This document shows, one piece after another, positions 1-6,654 of a stretch of DNA of 6,707 nucleotides. The translations under genes were made by a program, and so were the position numbers. Source of the stretch: Bacillota bacterium. Its GTDB lineage: Bacteria > Bacillota > Clostridia > Saccharofermentanales > UBA5734. Position 1 is the stretch's first letter. Every line of letters begins with the position of its first letter. Location: positions 1 through 6,707 of the forward strand of contig JAEXPB010000165.1 in the NCBI GenBank assembly GCA_023438965.1. Reading direction: 5' to 3'. The notes under the pieces were generated by a model. That model searched no databases and was not told the DNA's origin. It saw nothing but the letters and a program-made list of their open reading frames with translations.

Positions 1-2864
1 CCATAATAACCGACCTTTATGTCCGGACCGCCGATTCGGAAGCGCTGACCGCTTATTCTGAAGCTTACGCGACTCATCTGACCGCTATCAAGACCGCGCT
101 GACAGATCTGGGCACCCAGGCCATCGCCGCCGAAACCGCCCAGCTGCGGGCCGATTTGAATGCGGGTCAGGCGGAACTGGCCGCGAACCGGGATAAAGCC
201 GCGCAGGAACTGGCCGCGGCTGAACAGGAGCTCCAGGCAGCCGAAGCGAAAATCGCTGCCGGCGATGCGGAGCTGAACAGTCAGCAAGCCCGTTACACGA
301 AGGAACTGGCTGAACAGGAAGCCAAGCTGGCTGCAGGTCAAGCCGCTTATGCCGCCGGGCTTAGCCAGTATCAGGCGGGACAGGCCCAGTGGCAAGCCGG
401 CTGGCAGTCCTACCAGGCCGGCGCCGAGCAATTGGCCGCCTCGAAAACACAGCTGGATGAAGCCGGTCGCCAGATCACCGCAAATGAAAGCCGGCTGGCA
501 GCGGCCAAAACCGAGCTTGAGGCCGCGGCGCTCCAGATCAAGCCCTTGCAGGACGCCCTGGTGATCCTGAACAAGATCCAGGCCAGCCTGCCGGGCAGTC
601 TGCCGCCCCTGACCAGCCCCGAACTGGACCAGCTGGTCGCCGCCCTGGAAGGCAAGGCGCCCAGACTGGCCGACCTGGTCCGGCGCATTTACGCCATCAG
701 CGATCCCAACCTGCTGGCGCCGCTTTTCGAACCCCTGAAGCAGGCCCTGGGCGATTTCCAGAAGCTCCTGGCCGCTTCGGTCAAACAATATGAGGACGGT
801 TTGGCGCAATACCAGGCCGGCGCAGCCGAACTGGCCGCCGGCAAGGCGGCGTATGCCCAGGGATTGGCGGAATACCAGGCCGGCCAGCAACAGCTGGCGG
901 CGGCCAAAGCAAAGCTGGATGGCAGCAAGGCTGAGCTGGACCAGGCCAAGGCGACCCTGGATGCCTCGCAAGTTCAGCTGCAGGATGGAGCGATTGCCCT
1001 GGCTCAGGGTGAAAACACGCTCAATAGCCAGCTGACCGCCGGACGCGCCGAATTGTCCGCCGCCCGGGATGAGCTGGCCGTCGGCCGCACCGTTTATGAA
1101 AATGAGAAGCTCACTGCCGAACGGAAACTGGCTGACGCGGAAGCGCAGCTTAAGGAAGCGGCCCGGAAGCTCCTGGAGATTCCGGATGGCTGGTATGTGC
1201 TGACCCGCGACGGCAACCCCGGCTATTCCGGCTATGGTGACGATGCCCGACGAATCGGAGCTGTCGCCCGGGTTTTCCCGCTTTTCTTCTTTCTGGTCGC
1301 CGCCCTGGTCTGCCTGACGACGATGACCCGGATGGTTGAGGAGGAACGGATCCAGATCGGCACCCTGAAAGCCCTCGGCTACAGCACGCTGAAAATTGCC
1401 TCCAAATACCTGGTTTACGCGCTGCTGGCCAGCCTTGCCGGCGCCCTGGCCGGTCTGGCTGTCGGTTTTCGCCTGTTCCCGACGCTGATCATGGGTGCCT
1501 ACGGCATCATGTACCAAATCCCGGTACGTCTGACGACCGTGCAATTCGGCTATGCGGCTCTGTCAATAGGCATCGCCACGGTCGTGACCACGGCGGCGGC
1601 CCTGCTGGCCACCCTCCAGGAATTGCGTGCCGAGCCGGCCGTGCTGATGCAGCCCAAGGCGCCCAAACCCGGCAAGCGGATTTTCCTGGAGCGGATCAAG
1701 CCGTTGTGGCAGCACTTGTCCTTCTCGCACAAAGTCACGGCCCGCAACATTTTCCGCTATAAAAAACGCTTCCTGATGACCGTGATCGGCATCGCCGGTT
1801 GCACAGCCCTGCTGGTGACCGGCTTTGGCCTGCGCGACTCGATCGGCGCCATCGTCGGCACCCAGTTCGGCAAAGTTTTCCTATATGACGGCCTGCTGGC
1901 TTACAATACCGACAACGGCGCCGGAACCCACGATACCGGCGCGATCCTGGGCGAGAACCCGGCGGTCGGTGCCTGGCTGGATGTGTTGAATGAAACGGTC
2001 AGCGCCGGAAAGGCCGGCTCGGACCGCACCTTCGAAGCCACGCTGCTGGTGCCTTCGGATGTCGGACAGATGGCCGGCTTCTACGACCTGCACAACCGCC
2101 AGACCGGTGCGCCGCTGCCCCTGACCGGCGACGGAGCGGTGATCTCCGAGAAGCTGGCCGGACTGCTCGGTGTCGGCGTCAGCGATTCGTTCACCTGGCA
2201 GGATGCGGAGAAGCGCACCTACACCATCCGGGTAGCCGGCATCGCCGAAAACTATCTGGCGCACTATATCTACCTGTCACCGGAATACTTTGATATAATC
2301 ACCTTGAGGACGCCGCAATACAATGTCGCCGTATTCAACCTGAAGGACGCGGCGGCGATTGACCAGAAAGCGTTCAAGGCCGAGCTGCTCAGCCATGACG
2401 GCGTCCTGGGGGCGATCTTCACGATGAGCATCATGGACGAATTTGCCGATACCATCCAAAGCCTCGACTACGTTGTGCTGGTGCTGATCCTGTCGGCCGG
2501 CGCCCTGGCCTTCGTCGTCCTGTACAACCTGACCAACATCAACATCACGGAACGGATCCGGGAGATCGCCACCATCAAGGTGCTGGGCTTCCGGGACAAG
2601 GAGGTCTCGGCCTATGTCTACCGGGAGAACCTGGTCCTCACCGTCATCGGCGCCCTGGCCGGCTTGCTGCTGGGCATCGTGCTGCACCGTTTCGTGATCG
2701 GCACCATGGAGATCGACAACATGATGTTCGGGCAGGACATCCATCCCCTGAGCTTTGGTTTGTCCATTGCCCTGACCTTGGCCTTTGCCCTGCTGGTCAA
2801 TATCTTCATGTATTACCACTTGCGCCGGATCAACATGGTTGAATCCCTGAAATCCGTTGAATAA
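1..2864 (+). CDS. FtsX-family ABC transporter permease with long coiled-coil extracytoplasmic arm (5' partial)
   Basis: Membrane subunit of an ABC exporter or a MacB/FtsX-like mechanotransmission complex; its ATPase and first membrane helix are not in view. The frame is open from base 3, and the residues before the TTG at 156 continue the protein (ITDLYVRTADSEAL resembles the usual ectodomain of this family), so TTG 156 is not the start. Visible order: end of a small ectodomain (3-120); Ala/Gln/Glu-rich heptad coil (about 120-530); Pro-containing tip (530-760); returning coil (760-1180); three membrane helices (about 1272-1616) with the FtsX signature EEERIQIGTLKALGYS; cytoplasmic linker; membrane helix (1773-1826); second ectodomain (1827-2465); three final helices (2469-2816) with ITERIREIATIKVLGFRD. 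The duplicated FtsX layout is therefore complete except for the N-terminus. About 953 residues are visible; relatives run to roughly 1100-1200. The substrate cannot be read from sequence. Very confident of family, not of cargo. Confidence 0.93.
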   Translation, partial: IITDLYVRTADSEALTAYSEAYATHLTAIKTALTDLGTQAIAAETAQLRADLNAGQAELAANRDKAAQELAAAEQELQAAEAKIAAGDAELNSQQARYTKELAEQEAKLAAGQAAYAAGLSQYQAGQAQWQAGWQSYQAGAEQLAASKTQLDEAGRQITANESRLAAAKTELEAAALQIKPLQDALVILNKIQASLPGSLPPLTSPELDQLVAALEGKAPRLADLVRRIYAISDPNLLAPLFEPLKQALGDFQKLLAASVKQYEDGLAQYQAGAAELAAGKAAYAQGLAEYQAGQQQLAAAKAKLDGSKAELDQAKATLDASQVQLQDGAIALAQGENTLNSQLTAGRAELSAARDELAVGRTVYENEKLTAERKLADAEAQLKEAARKLLEIPDGWYVLTRDGNPGYSGYGDDARRIGAVARVFPLFFFLVAALVCLTTMTRMVEEERIQIGTLKALGYSTLKIASKYLVYALLASLAGALAGLAVGFRLFPTLIMGAYGIMYQIPVRLTTVQFGYAALSIGIATVVTTAAALLATLQELRAEPAVLMQPKAPKPGKRIFLERIKPLWQHLSFSHKVTARNIFRYKKRFLMTVIGIAGCTALLVTGFGLRDSIGAIVGTQFGKVFLYDGLLAYNTDNGAGTHDTGAILGENPAVGAWLDVLNETVSAGKAGSDRTFEATLLVPSDVGQMAGFYDLHNRQTGAPLPLTGDGAVISEKLAGLLGVGVSDSFTWQDAEKRTYTIRVAGIAENYLAHYIYLSPEYFDIITLRTPQYNVAVFNLKDAAAIDQKAFKAELLSHDGVLGAIFTMSIMDEFADTIQSLDYVVLVLILSAGALAFVVLYNLTNINITERIREIATIKVLGFRDKEVSAYVYRENLVLTVIGALAGLLLGIVLHRFVIGTMEIDNMMFGQDIHPLSFGLSIALTLAFALLVNIFMYYHLRRINMVESLKSVE
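348..959 (+). repeat. Duplicated YQAG-rich heptad arrays in the permease coiled coil
   Basis: Within the permease, two related low-complexity stretches flank the coil tip: 348-476 (YAAGLSQYQAGQAQWQAG...) and 789-959 (YEDGLAQYQAGAAELAAG... then YAQGLAEYQAGQQQLAAA). Each has Tyr-X-Ala-Gly units spaced by seven residues or multiples of seven, passing into LAASKTQLDEA-type heptads. At DNA level the 12-mer TACCAGGCCGGC occurs exactly at 411-422, 810-821 and 873-884. The placement on either side of a Pro-rich hinge suggests an antiparallel coiled-coil hairpin that projects from the membrane. The near-identical DNA could permit slippage or recombination that changes arm length; that is inference. 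Confidence 0.7.
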
Positions 2865-2877
2865 CCGCTGCGAGCGG
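2865..2877 (+). other. Short hairpin directly after the permease stop codon
   Basis: Perfect inverted repeat CCGCT-GCG-AGCGG begins on the base after the permease TAA. The stem is 5 bp with a 3-base loop and is followed by GCGGAAGCG, with no run of T, so it is not a classical Rho-independent terminator. It may slow 3' decay or modestly reduce read-through into the regulator gene 32 bases further on. The role is unproven. Confidence 0.4.
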
Positions 2878-2908
2878 CGGAAGCGTAACCGGAGGCGAAG
2901 ACGAAACG

Positions 2909-3502
2909 ATGAACAAGAGTAAAACGATGCGTATCACCAAAGACCCGGAAATCCGCCGGCAGGAGATTCTCGACACCGCCGGCGCATTATTCGAATCCAA
3001 CGGGATCGGCAAAACATCCATGGCCGAGATCGCTGAAGCCGTCGGCGTCGCGAAAGGACTGGTCTATTACTATTTCGCTTCCAAGGAAGCCCTGATCGAA
3101 GCCATCATCGATCAATTCATCCACAAGCTGGATGAAGCGCTGGCGGACATTGTCGCCCGGGGTGACCTGGATTTTTATGCCAAGCTGAACGCCATCCTCA
3201 ACCTGTATTTCCACTTTATCCAGAACCATCCGACTGTCCTGGTCCTGTCGCCGGCCAATTCCGAAGTCTTCAACCTGCTCCGCGACCGGCTGTCGGATAT
3301 CGCGCTGAACCATGCCCTGGTGCTGCTGCAGCAAGGGGCCGGCCAGAATGTGATCCGGATCCGGTATCCGGAATATATGCTGAAGATTTTGATCCGCGGC
3401 CTGGGTGACCTGTATATCGACGGCGTGCGCCAGCTGGAAATCCACGCGGCGCTGATCGAACAGACCCTTGGCCTGGAACCGGGACAACTCCGCCTGGCCT
3501 GA
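2909..3502 (+). CDS. TetR/AcrR-family transcriptional regulator
   Basis: A 197-residue one-component regulator, the usual TetR length. Residues about 15-62 form the N-terminal DNA-binding domain: RRQEILDTAGALFESNG (helix 1), then the helix-turn-helix TSMAEIAEAVGVAKGLVYYYF and the characteristic FASKEALIEAII. The remaining ~130 residues are helical and hydrophobic, as expected of the ligand-binding and dimerisation domain, which is too variable to name the ligand. ATG 2909 is chosen because a GGAGG lies at 2891-2895; the spacing of 13 bases is long, but the next in-frame ATG (2927) is further away. The gene lies 44 bases after the permease on the same strand with no obvious promoter between, so it is probably co-transcribed. 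By analogy with many TetR-exporter pairs it likely represses that operon, with the transported compound or a stress signal as inducer (inference). Confidence 0.93.
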   Translation: MNKSKTMRITKDPEIRRQEILDTAGALFESNGIGKTSMAEIAEAVGVAKGLVYYYFASKEALIEAIIDQFIHKLDEALADIVARGDLDFYAKLNAILNLYFHFIQNHPTVLVLSPANSEVFNLLRDRLSDIALNHALVLLQQGAGQNVIRIRYPEYMLKILIRGLGDLYIDGVRQLEIHAALIEQTLGLEPGQLRLA

Positions 3503-3513
3503 GAAGTCCTGCC

Positions 3514-4596
3514 CTAGTCAGCCTCGACAGTGCCCACGATCGTCAGACCCAGGGTGGAGCGGTCGTTTAGCAGATCGACCAGCCGGGTGGACGCCAACAG
3601 GCAGCCGGCGACCTTGAAGATCCGGACAACCGGACGCAGGCAGGCCTGCGGGTTGTTCCGGACGACGATGCCATGACTGCCGTCGCTCAGGCATACCGTG
3701 ATGCCGGGCGGGTAGGGGACGATTTTCTGCAGGAAAACCTTGACCAGATCGCTGCTGAAGGCGGTGCCCGTGCTGCCCATGATATACTCGATCGCCTCGG
3801 CTGTCGGCAGGGCTTTCCGGTATGGCCGGTCGGAGGTCAGGGCGTCAAATACGTCCGAGATGGCGATGATCTGGCCGTACCGGGTAATGCCGCCCTCCGC
3901 TTTGTGGTTTGGGTAGCCGGTGCCGTCAATTCGCTCATGATGGTCGATAATGGCCGTCAGGGCTTCATCGGGGACCTGAAAACAGTTCAACAGATATTTA
4001 TAGCCGTTCCCCGGATGCTCCTTGATGACGGCGAATTCGTCGTCGGTCAGGCGACCGGGCTTGTTCAGGATCTCCTTGTCGACGAAGACCTTGCCGATGT
4101 CGTGCAGGATGGCGGCGATGCCCAGGACATGCAGTTCAGTGCGGTCCAGGCCCATGGCCGCGCCGATGATCAGGGACAGGACGCAGACATTGACCGAATG
4201 ATAATAGGTATAATCGTCAAAAATCTTCAGGTCCAGCATGTTGACCTGGATGTCGCTGGCCGAGACTATCTGGTCCAGCATCGTGTCGACCAGCCCGTTG
4301 AGCAGGTCGATTTTCTGGTTCGGATCACCCTTGGTCCGTTTGGCATCGGTGAACAACTCCTTGATCACGTTAACTGACCGGGCGCGCAGGGTACTGGCGA
4401 TCACATCGGCAACTTCAATATCGTCGGAAAGCGCGTCGGCAATATAGATGCCATGAAAGCCGTAATGACGCAGGCGCCGGATATAGGCATCCTGCAGGGG
4501 AACACCCTGCTTCAGCAGAACCTCACCCTTCCGGCCGATAATTGCCTGGCCGCAAAGCATGCCCGGGCGCAGGCAGTTGACGGGTATAAAACGCAC
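3514..4596 (-). CDS. HD-GYP domain protein, predicted cyclic-di-GMP phosphodiesterase
   Basis: A 360-residue cytoplasmic protein with no membrane segment and no receiver domain. Residues 1-55 (MRFIPVNCLRPGMLCGQAII...) match the small N-terminal domain that precedes HD-GYP modules in many Firmicutes. The HD-GYP core is at about 125-295, and every expected metal or signature residue is present: H133, H165-D166 in LHDIGK, H194 in KEHP, H219-H220 in HHERIDGTGYP (219-229), and D248 in ISDVFDALTSDRPYR. A C-terminal tail of 60 residues (PPGITVCLSDGSHGIVV...) is usual for this subgroup. The intact catalytic set supports hydrolysis of c-di-GMP to pGpG or GMP (family knowledge, not shown here). The start is GTG 4596, with AAAGGA at 4604-4609 seven bases upstream; the ATG at 4604 is out of frame. 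It is transcribed divergently from the polysaccharide genes and convergently with the TetR gene. Confidence 0.94.
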   Translation of the reverse strand: MRFIPVNCLRPGMLCGQAIIGRKGEVLLKQGVPLQDAYIRRLRHYGFHGIYIADALSDDIEVADVIASTLRARSVNVIKELFTDAKRTKGDPNQKIDLLNGLVDTMLDQIVSASDIQVNMLDLKIFDDYTYYHSVNVCVLSLIIGAAMGLDRTELHVLGIAAILHDIGKVFVDKEILNKPGRLTDDEFAVIKEHPGNGYKYLLNCFQVPDEALTAIIDHHERIDGTGYPNHKAEGGITRYGQIIAISDVFDALTSDRPYRKALPTAEAIEYIMGSTGTAFSSDLVKVFLQKIVPYPPGITVCLSDGSHGIVVRNNPQACLRPVVRIFKVAGCLLASTRLVDLLNDRSTLGLTIVGTVEAD

Positions 4597-4612
4597 GTGG
4601 GCATCCTTTCCG

Positions 4613-4637
4613 ATCGGCGGCCGTCAGGGCGGCCGAT
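4613..4637 (-). promoter_or_regulatory. Hairpin in the HD-GYP mRNA leader, abutting the ribosome binding site
   Basis: On the minus strand an imperfect 25-base inverted repeat pairs ATCGGC with GCCGAT (6 bp), then a C/C mismatch, then GCC with GGC around the loop CTGAC. Its 3' edge is three bases before the AAAGGA ribosome binding site (4604-4609), within a leader of about 55 bases. It could affect translation initiation or mRNA stability. The leader is too short, and lacks the motifs, for a c-di-GMP riboswitch. No U-tract follows, so it is not a terminator. Confidence 0.5.
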
Positions 4638-4657
4638 ACGTATGGTACTGGCTCGGC

Positions 4658-4687
4658 ATTATATCATGGGCGTAACCCGGGCAGCAA
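4658..4687 (-). promoter_or_regulatory. Extended -10 promoter of the HD-GYP gene
   Basis: The minus strand carries a perfect -10 TATAAT (4658-4663) preceded by TG-A (4664-4666), giving the extended element TGATATAAT. A weak -35, TTGCTG (4682-4687, 3 of 6 consensus bases), lies 18 bases upstream. Transcription would begin near 4651, about 55 bases before GTG 4596. Extended -10 promoters can work with a poor -35, so a sigma-70/sigma-A type promoter is well supported by sequence, though untested. Confidence 0.72.
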
Positions 4688-4714
4688 TTGAGCGCGGATT
4701 ACAAACTGATTGCT
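4683..4714. promoter_or_regulatory. Possible operator: AGCAAT ... ATTGCT dyad between divergent promoters
   Basis: AGCAAT (4683-4688) and its exact reverse complement ATTGCT (4709-4714) are separated by 20 bases in the AT-rich centre of the intergenic region. The left arm overlaps the -35 of the HD-GYP promoter. A factor bound here could act on one or both divergent promoters. The arms are only 6 bp, so chance occurrence is quite possible. Confidence 0.2.
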
Positions 4715-4748
4715 AATTCAAGGGCATCTTGTTTTGGCACAGCATGCT

Positions 4749-4778
4749 TTGACAAACCAGCAGCCGGCAGATTAAAAT
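4749..4778 (+). promoter_or_regulatory. Sigma-70/sigma-A type promoter of the polysaccharide operon
   Basis: A perfect -35 TTGACA (4749-4754) is followed after 18 bases by the -10 TAAAAT (4773-4778, 5 of 6 consensus bases). Transcription should begin around 4785, giving a leader of about 47 bases to ATG 4832. It lies in the AT-rich part of the gap, facing away from the HD-GYP promoter, with about 60 bases between the two -35 elements. Confidence 0.78.
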
Positions 4779-4795
4779 ACCATCATGCGTAAATA

Positions 4796-4812
4796 CCGGC
4801 GCATATTGCCGG
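4796..4812 (+). promoter_or_regulatory. Small hairpin in the sugar-transferase mRNA leader
   Basis: CCGGC (4796-4800) pairs with GCCGG (4808-4812) around the 7-base loop GCATATT, ending 10 bases before the GGAGG ribosome binding site (4823-4827). The same segment also reads as a direct repeat of CCGGCGC (4796-4802 and 4809-4815). The stem is short, so a regulatory role is only possible. Confidence 0.3.
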
Positions 4813-4831
4813 CGCTGCGATTGGAGGTACC

Positions 4832-5476
4832 ATGAGTCCGTCGGAATCTTGCCGGCCTTTGATTGACAAGCGACGTCATGCCCGGTACAAACGCCTCCTG
4901 GATATCATTCTGGCCTTGGCGGCCTTGCTGATCCTGGCGCCGATCATGCTGATTATCGCATTGATAATCACCGGGGAATCGCCGGGACCGGTCATTTTTT
5001 GCCACAGCCGGCTTGGCCTGGGCGGCCGGCTGTTCACCGTTTACAAATTCCGGACGATGCAGGCCGGCACCGCGGATCCTTTCCTGAGTCTCAGCGGAAA
5101 CCAAAGGGATGAGTTTCAGGTCAATTTCAAATTGCCGGATGATCCCCGGGTTACCCGCATCGGCAAAGTGCTGCGCCGGTTCAGCCTCGACGAATTGCCG
5201 CAGTTCTGGAACGTCTTGAAAAATGAAATGAGCATCGTTGGGCCGCGGCCGATCACACCGGCCGAGCTGCCCCGTTATGGTCCGGATGGCAACCTGCTTT
5301 TATCGGTCAAACCGGGTTTGACCGGCCTCTGGCAGGTCAGCGGGCGCAACGCCTTGCCCTACGCCAGACGGATACAACTGGATCTGGACTACGTCCGGCA
5401 GCATTCCCTGCGACTGGATCTGACCATCCTGCTGGCAACTTTCCGGGCGATCTGCTCCCGAAAGGGGGCCTGCTGA
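4832..5476 (+). CDS. Polyprenyl-phosphate sugar-1-phosphate transferase (bacterial sugar transferase, priming enzyme)
   Basis: Predicted to move a sugar-1-phosphate from a nucleotide sugar to undecaprenyl phosphate at the inner membrane face, the first step in making an exopolysaccharide, capsule or similar glycan. At 214 residues it is the minimal single-domain form, without the multi-helix N-terminal domain of WcaJ/WbaP-like enzymes. Visible motifs: KRLLD (20-24) and one hydrophobic segment 22-47 with a helix-breaking Ala36-Pro37, typical of the re-entrant membrane helix; YKFRTM (71-76); DDPRVTRIGKVLRR (103-116); SLDELPQ with the catalytic Asp120-Glu121 pair; GPRP (137-140); PGLTGLWQVSGRN (161-173). 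All key residues are intact. ATG 4832 follows TTGGAGGT, with GGAGG four bases upstream. The sugar donor cannot be assigned. It is the first gene after a strong promoter and overlaps the next gene by one base. Confidence 0.94.
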   Translation: MSPSESCRPLIDKRRHARYKRLLDIILALAALLILAPIMLIIALIITGESPGPVIFCHSRLGLGGRLFTVYKFRTMQAGTADPFLSLSGNQRDEFQVNFKLPDDPRVTRIGKVLRRFSLDELPQFWNVLKNEMSIVGPRPITPAELPRYGPDGNLLLSVKPGLTGLWQVSGRNALPYARRIQLDLDYVRQHSLRLDLTILLATFRAICSRKGAC

Positions 5477-6654
5477 TGATCCGGCTTCTGATCGGCATTA
5501 CCCTTTCGGAAACCGGCGGCAGCCAACAGGTGGTTTACGACATCATCGCCGGGCTGCCGGAAGATGATTTCGCCATCACCCTGCTGACCGCACCGGGCGG
5601 CAGCCTGCTGGACCGGATTGCGGAACTGAACCGGTCGCGCCGCCGCCCGGTGCGACTGAAGACGATTGACTGCTTAAGCCGTGACCTTTCGCTGCGCCGC
5701 GACTGGGCTGCCTGGCTCAAGATCAGGCAGATCCTTGGCCGCGGCAATTTCGACATCGTCCACTTCCATAACTCGAAGATCGGTCTGCTCGGCCGTCTGG
5801 CCGCCTGGACCGCCGGAGTGCCGGTCATTCTGTATACCATGCATGGCCTGGCCATCAACCGGACCAACACCGGTCGATTCTACCCGCTGGTCAGCCTGGC
5901 GGAGAGATTCGCCGCCCGGCTGCCCAGCCAGGTTGTCTTCGTGGCGGAGAGCGACCGGATCATCGGCATCCGGAACCATTGGGCCGTTTCTGCCGCATCC
6001 TGCGTCATACCGAATGGCATCGCCGACCTGGCGTTTCCAGCCGCCGGTCTGCGGGAATCCCTGCATATTCCAGCCGAACTGCCGCTGATTATGTTCGTTG
6101 CCCGGCTGGCGCCGCCCAAAGACCCTTTGTTGGCAATCCGGATGTCGCAGGGATTAACCGCGCGGGGCATCGATCACCGGCTGATGATCATCGGCGACGG
6201 GCTTTTGCGCGAATCATGCGCGCGACTGGCGGCCCAGCCGGAAACCGCCGGCCGGGTGATCCTGCTGGGCGAGCGCGGCGATGTGCGCGCGCTGCTGCCG
6301 GAAGCTGACCTGTTCTGTCTTTTTTCGGCCTGGGAAGGCCTGCCGGTCAGCATTCTTGAGGCCATGGCCGCCGGTCTGCCGGTTCTGGCCAGTCGAACCG
6401 GCGGGGTGTCCGAACTGGTGCAGGACGGAATGACCGGTTATTTGCTGGATACGCCGGATTGCCAGACCGCCGTTCATCTGGCGGCCCGGTTGCTGAGCGA
6501 CCGCTATTTGGCACAGGAGATGGGCTTCGCTGGCCGACAGCGGGTTTTGACCCGTTTCACCCTGGCCGGGATGGTCAAGGCCTATCGCAACCTGTATGAA
6601 ACGGCGGCCTCTCCGGCCGGGCGGCCTTCCGGCGGGTGGCGGTGGCGTTCATGA
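5476..6654 (+). CDS. Glycosyltransferase of GT-B fold, GT4-like (glycosyl transferases group 1)
   Basis: Probably adds a sugar from a nucleotide-sugar donor to the lipid-linked intermediate made by the preceding enzyme, on the cytoplasmic membrane face. It has 392 residues, the normal length for GT4. N-terminal acceptor half: ETGGSQQVVYDI (12-23), DIVHFHNSKIGLLGR (93-107), MHG (122-124). C-terminal donor half: IPNGI (178-182), FVARLAPPKDP (207-217; the usual GRL..KG is altered to ARL..KD), IIGDG (238-242), and the E-x7-E motif EGLPVSILE (Glu287, Glu295) leading into MAAGLPVLAS and TGGVSELVQDG. The start codon overlaps the previous stop (TGATG), with AAAGGGGG at 5461-5468 ending seven bases before it, indicating translational coupling. 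The last ~16 residues (SPAGRPSGGWRWRS) are a poorly conserved-looking basic tail that overlies the next gene's ribosome binding site. Donor, acceptor and linkage are unknown. Confidence 0.93.
   Translation: MIRLLIGITLSETGGSQQVVYDIIAGLPEDDFAITLLTAPGGSLLDRIAELNRSRRRPVRLKTIDCLSRDLSLRRDWAAWLKIRQILGRGNFDIVHFHNSKIGLLGRLAAWTAGVPVILYTMHGLAINRTNTGRFYPLVSLAERFAARLPSQVVFVAESDRIIGIRNHWAVSAASCVIPNGIADLAFPAAGLRESLHIPAELPLIMFVARLAPPKDPLLAIRMSQGLTARGIDHRLMIIGDGLLRESCARLAAQPETAGRVILLGERGDVRALLPEADLFCLFSAWEGLPVSILEAMAAGLPVLASRTGGVSELVQDGMTGYLLDTPDCQTAVHLAARLLSDRYLAQEMGFAGRQRVLTRFTLAGMVKAYRNLYETAASPAGRPSGGWRWRS

Noticed and set aside
156..158. TTG as start codon of the permease.
   Set aside because: The frame is open to base 3, the upstream residues fit the family's ectodomain, and a start here would lack the first membrane helix and a ribosome binding site. 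The gene is simply cut by the window edge.
2291..2299. TGATATAAT, an extended -10 match identical to the HD-GYP promoter core.
   Set aside because: Sits inside the permease coding sequence (encodes FDII), with no good -35 upstream and no gene starting shortly after.
2277..2819. 180-codon open frame on the - strand under the permease 3' end.
   Set aside because: Antisense shadow rich in Asp/Gln/His, with no domain, over a region encoding clear FtsX membrane helices.
2865..2890. Rho-independent terminator after the permease.
   Set aside because: The stem is only 5 bp and is followed by GCGGAAGCG rather than a T-run.
2987..3487. 166-codon open frame on the - strand under the TetR gene.
   Set aside because: Antisense shadow of a clear TetR gene; no domain.
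4207..4215. TATAAT on the + strand inside the HD-GYP gene.
   Set aside because: It encodes a Tyr-Thr-Tyr stretch on the other strand, and no + strand gene follows.
3673..4377. 234-codon open frame on the + strand opposite the HD-GYP gene.
   Set aside because: Lies wholly antisense to a gene with a complete catalytic motif set. It shows no recognisable domain and is explained by GC-rich third positions in the real gene.
4597..4660. c-di-GMP riboswitch in the HD-GYP leader.
   Set aside because: The predicted leader is about 55 bases, too short for a GEMM-type aptamer, and I see none of its conserved tetraloop or receptor motifs; only a simple hairpin.
6603..6645. GC-rich palindromic stretch (CCGGCCGG and flanking GGCC copies) at the end of the glycosyltransferase gene.
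   Set aside because: Falls in coding sequence with strong GC bias; no long stem or T-run, so probably compositional.
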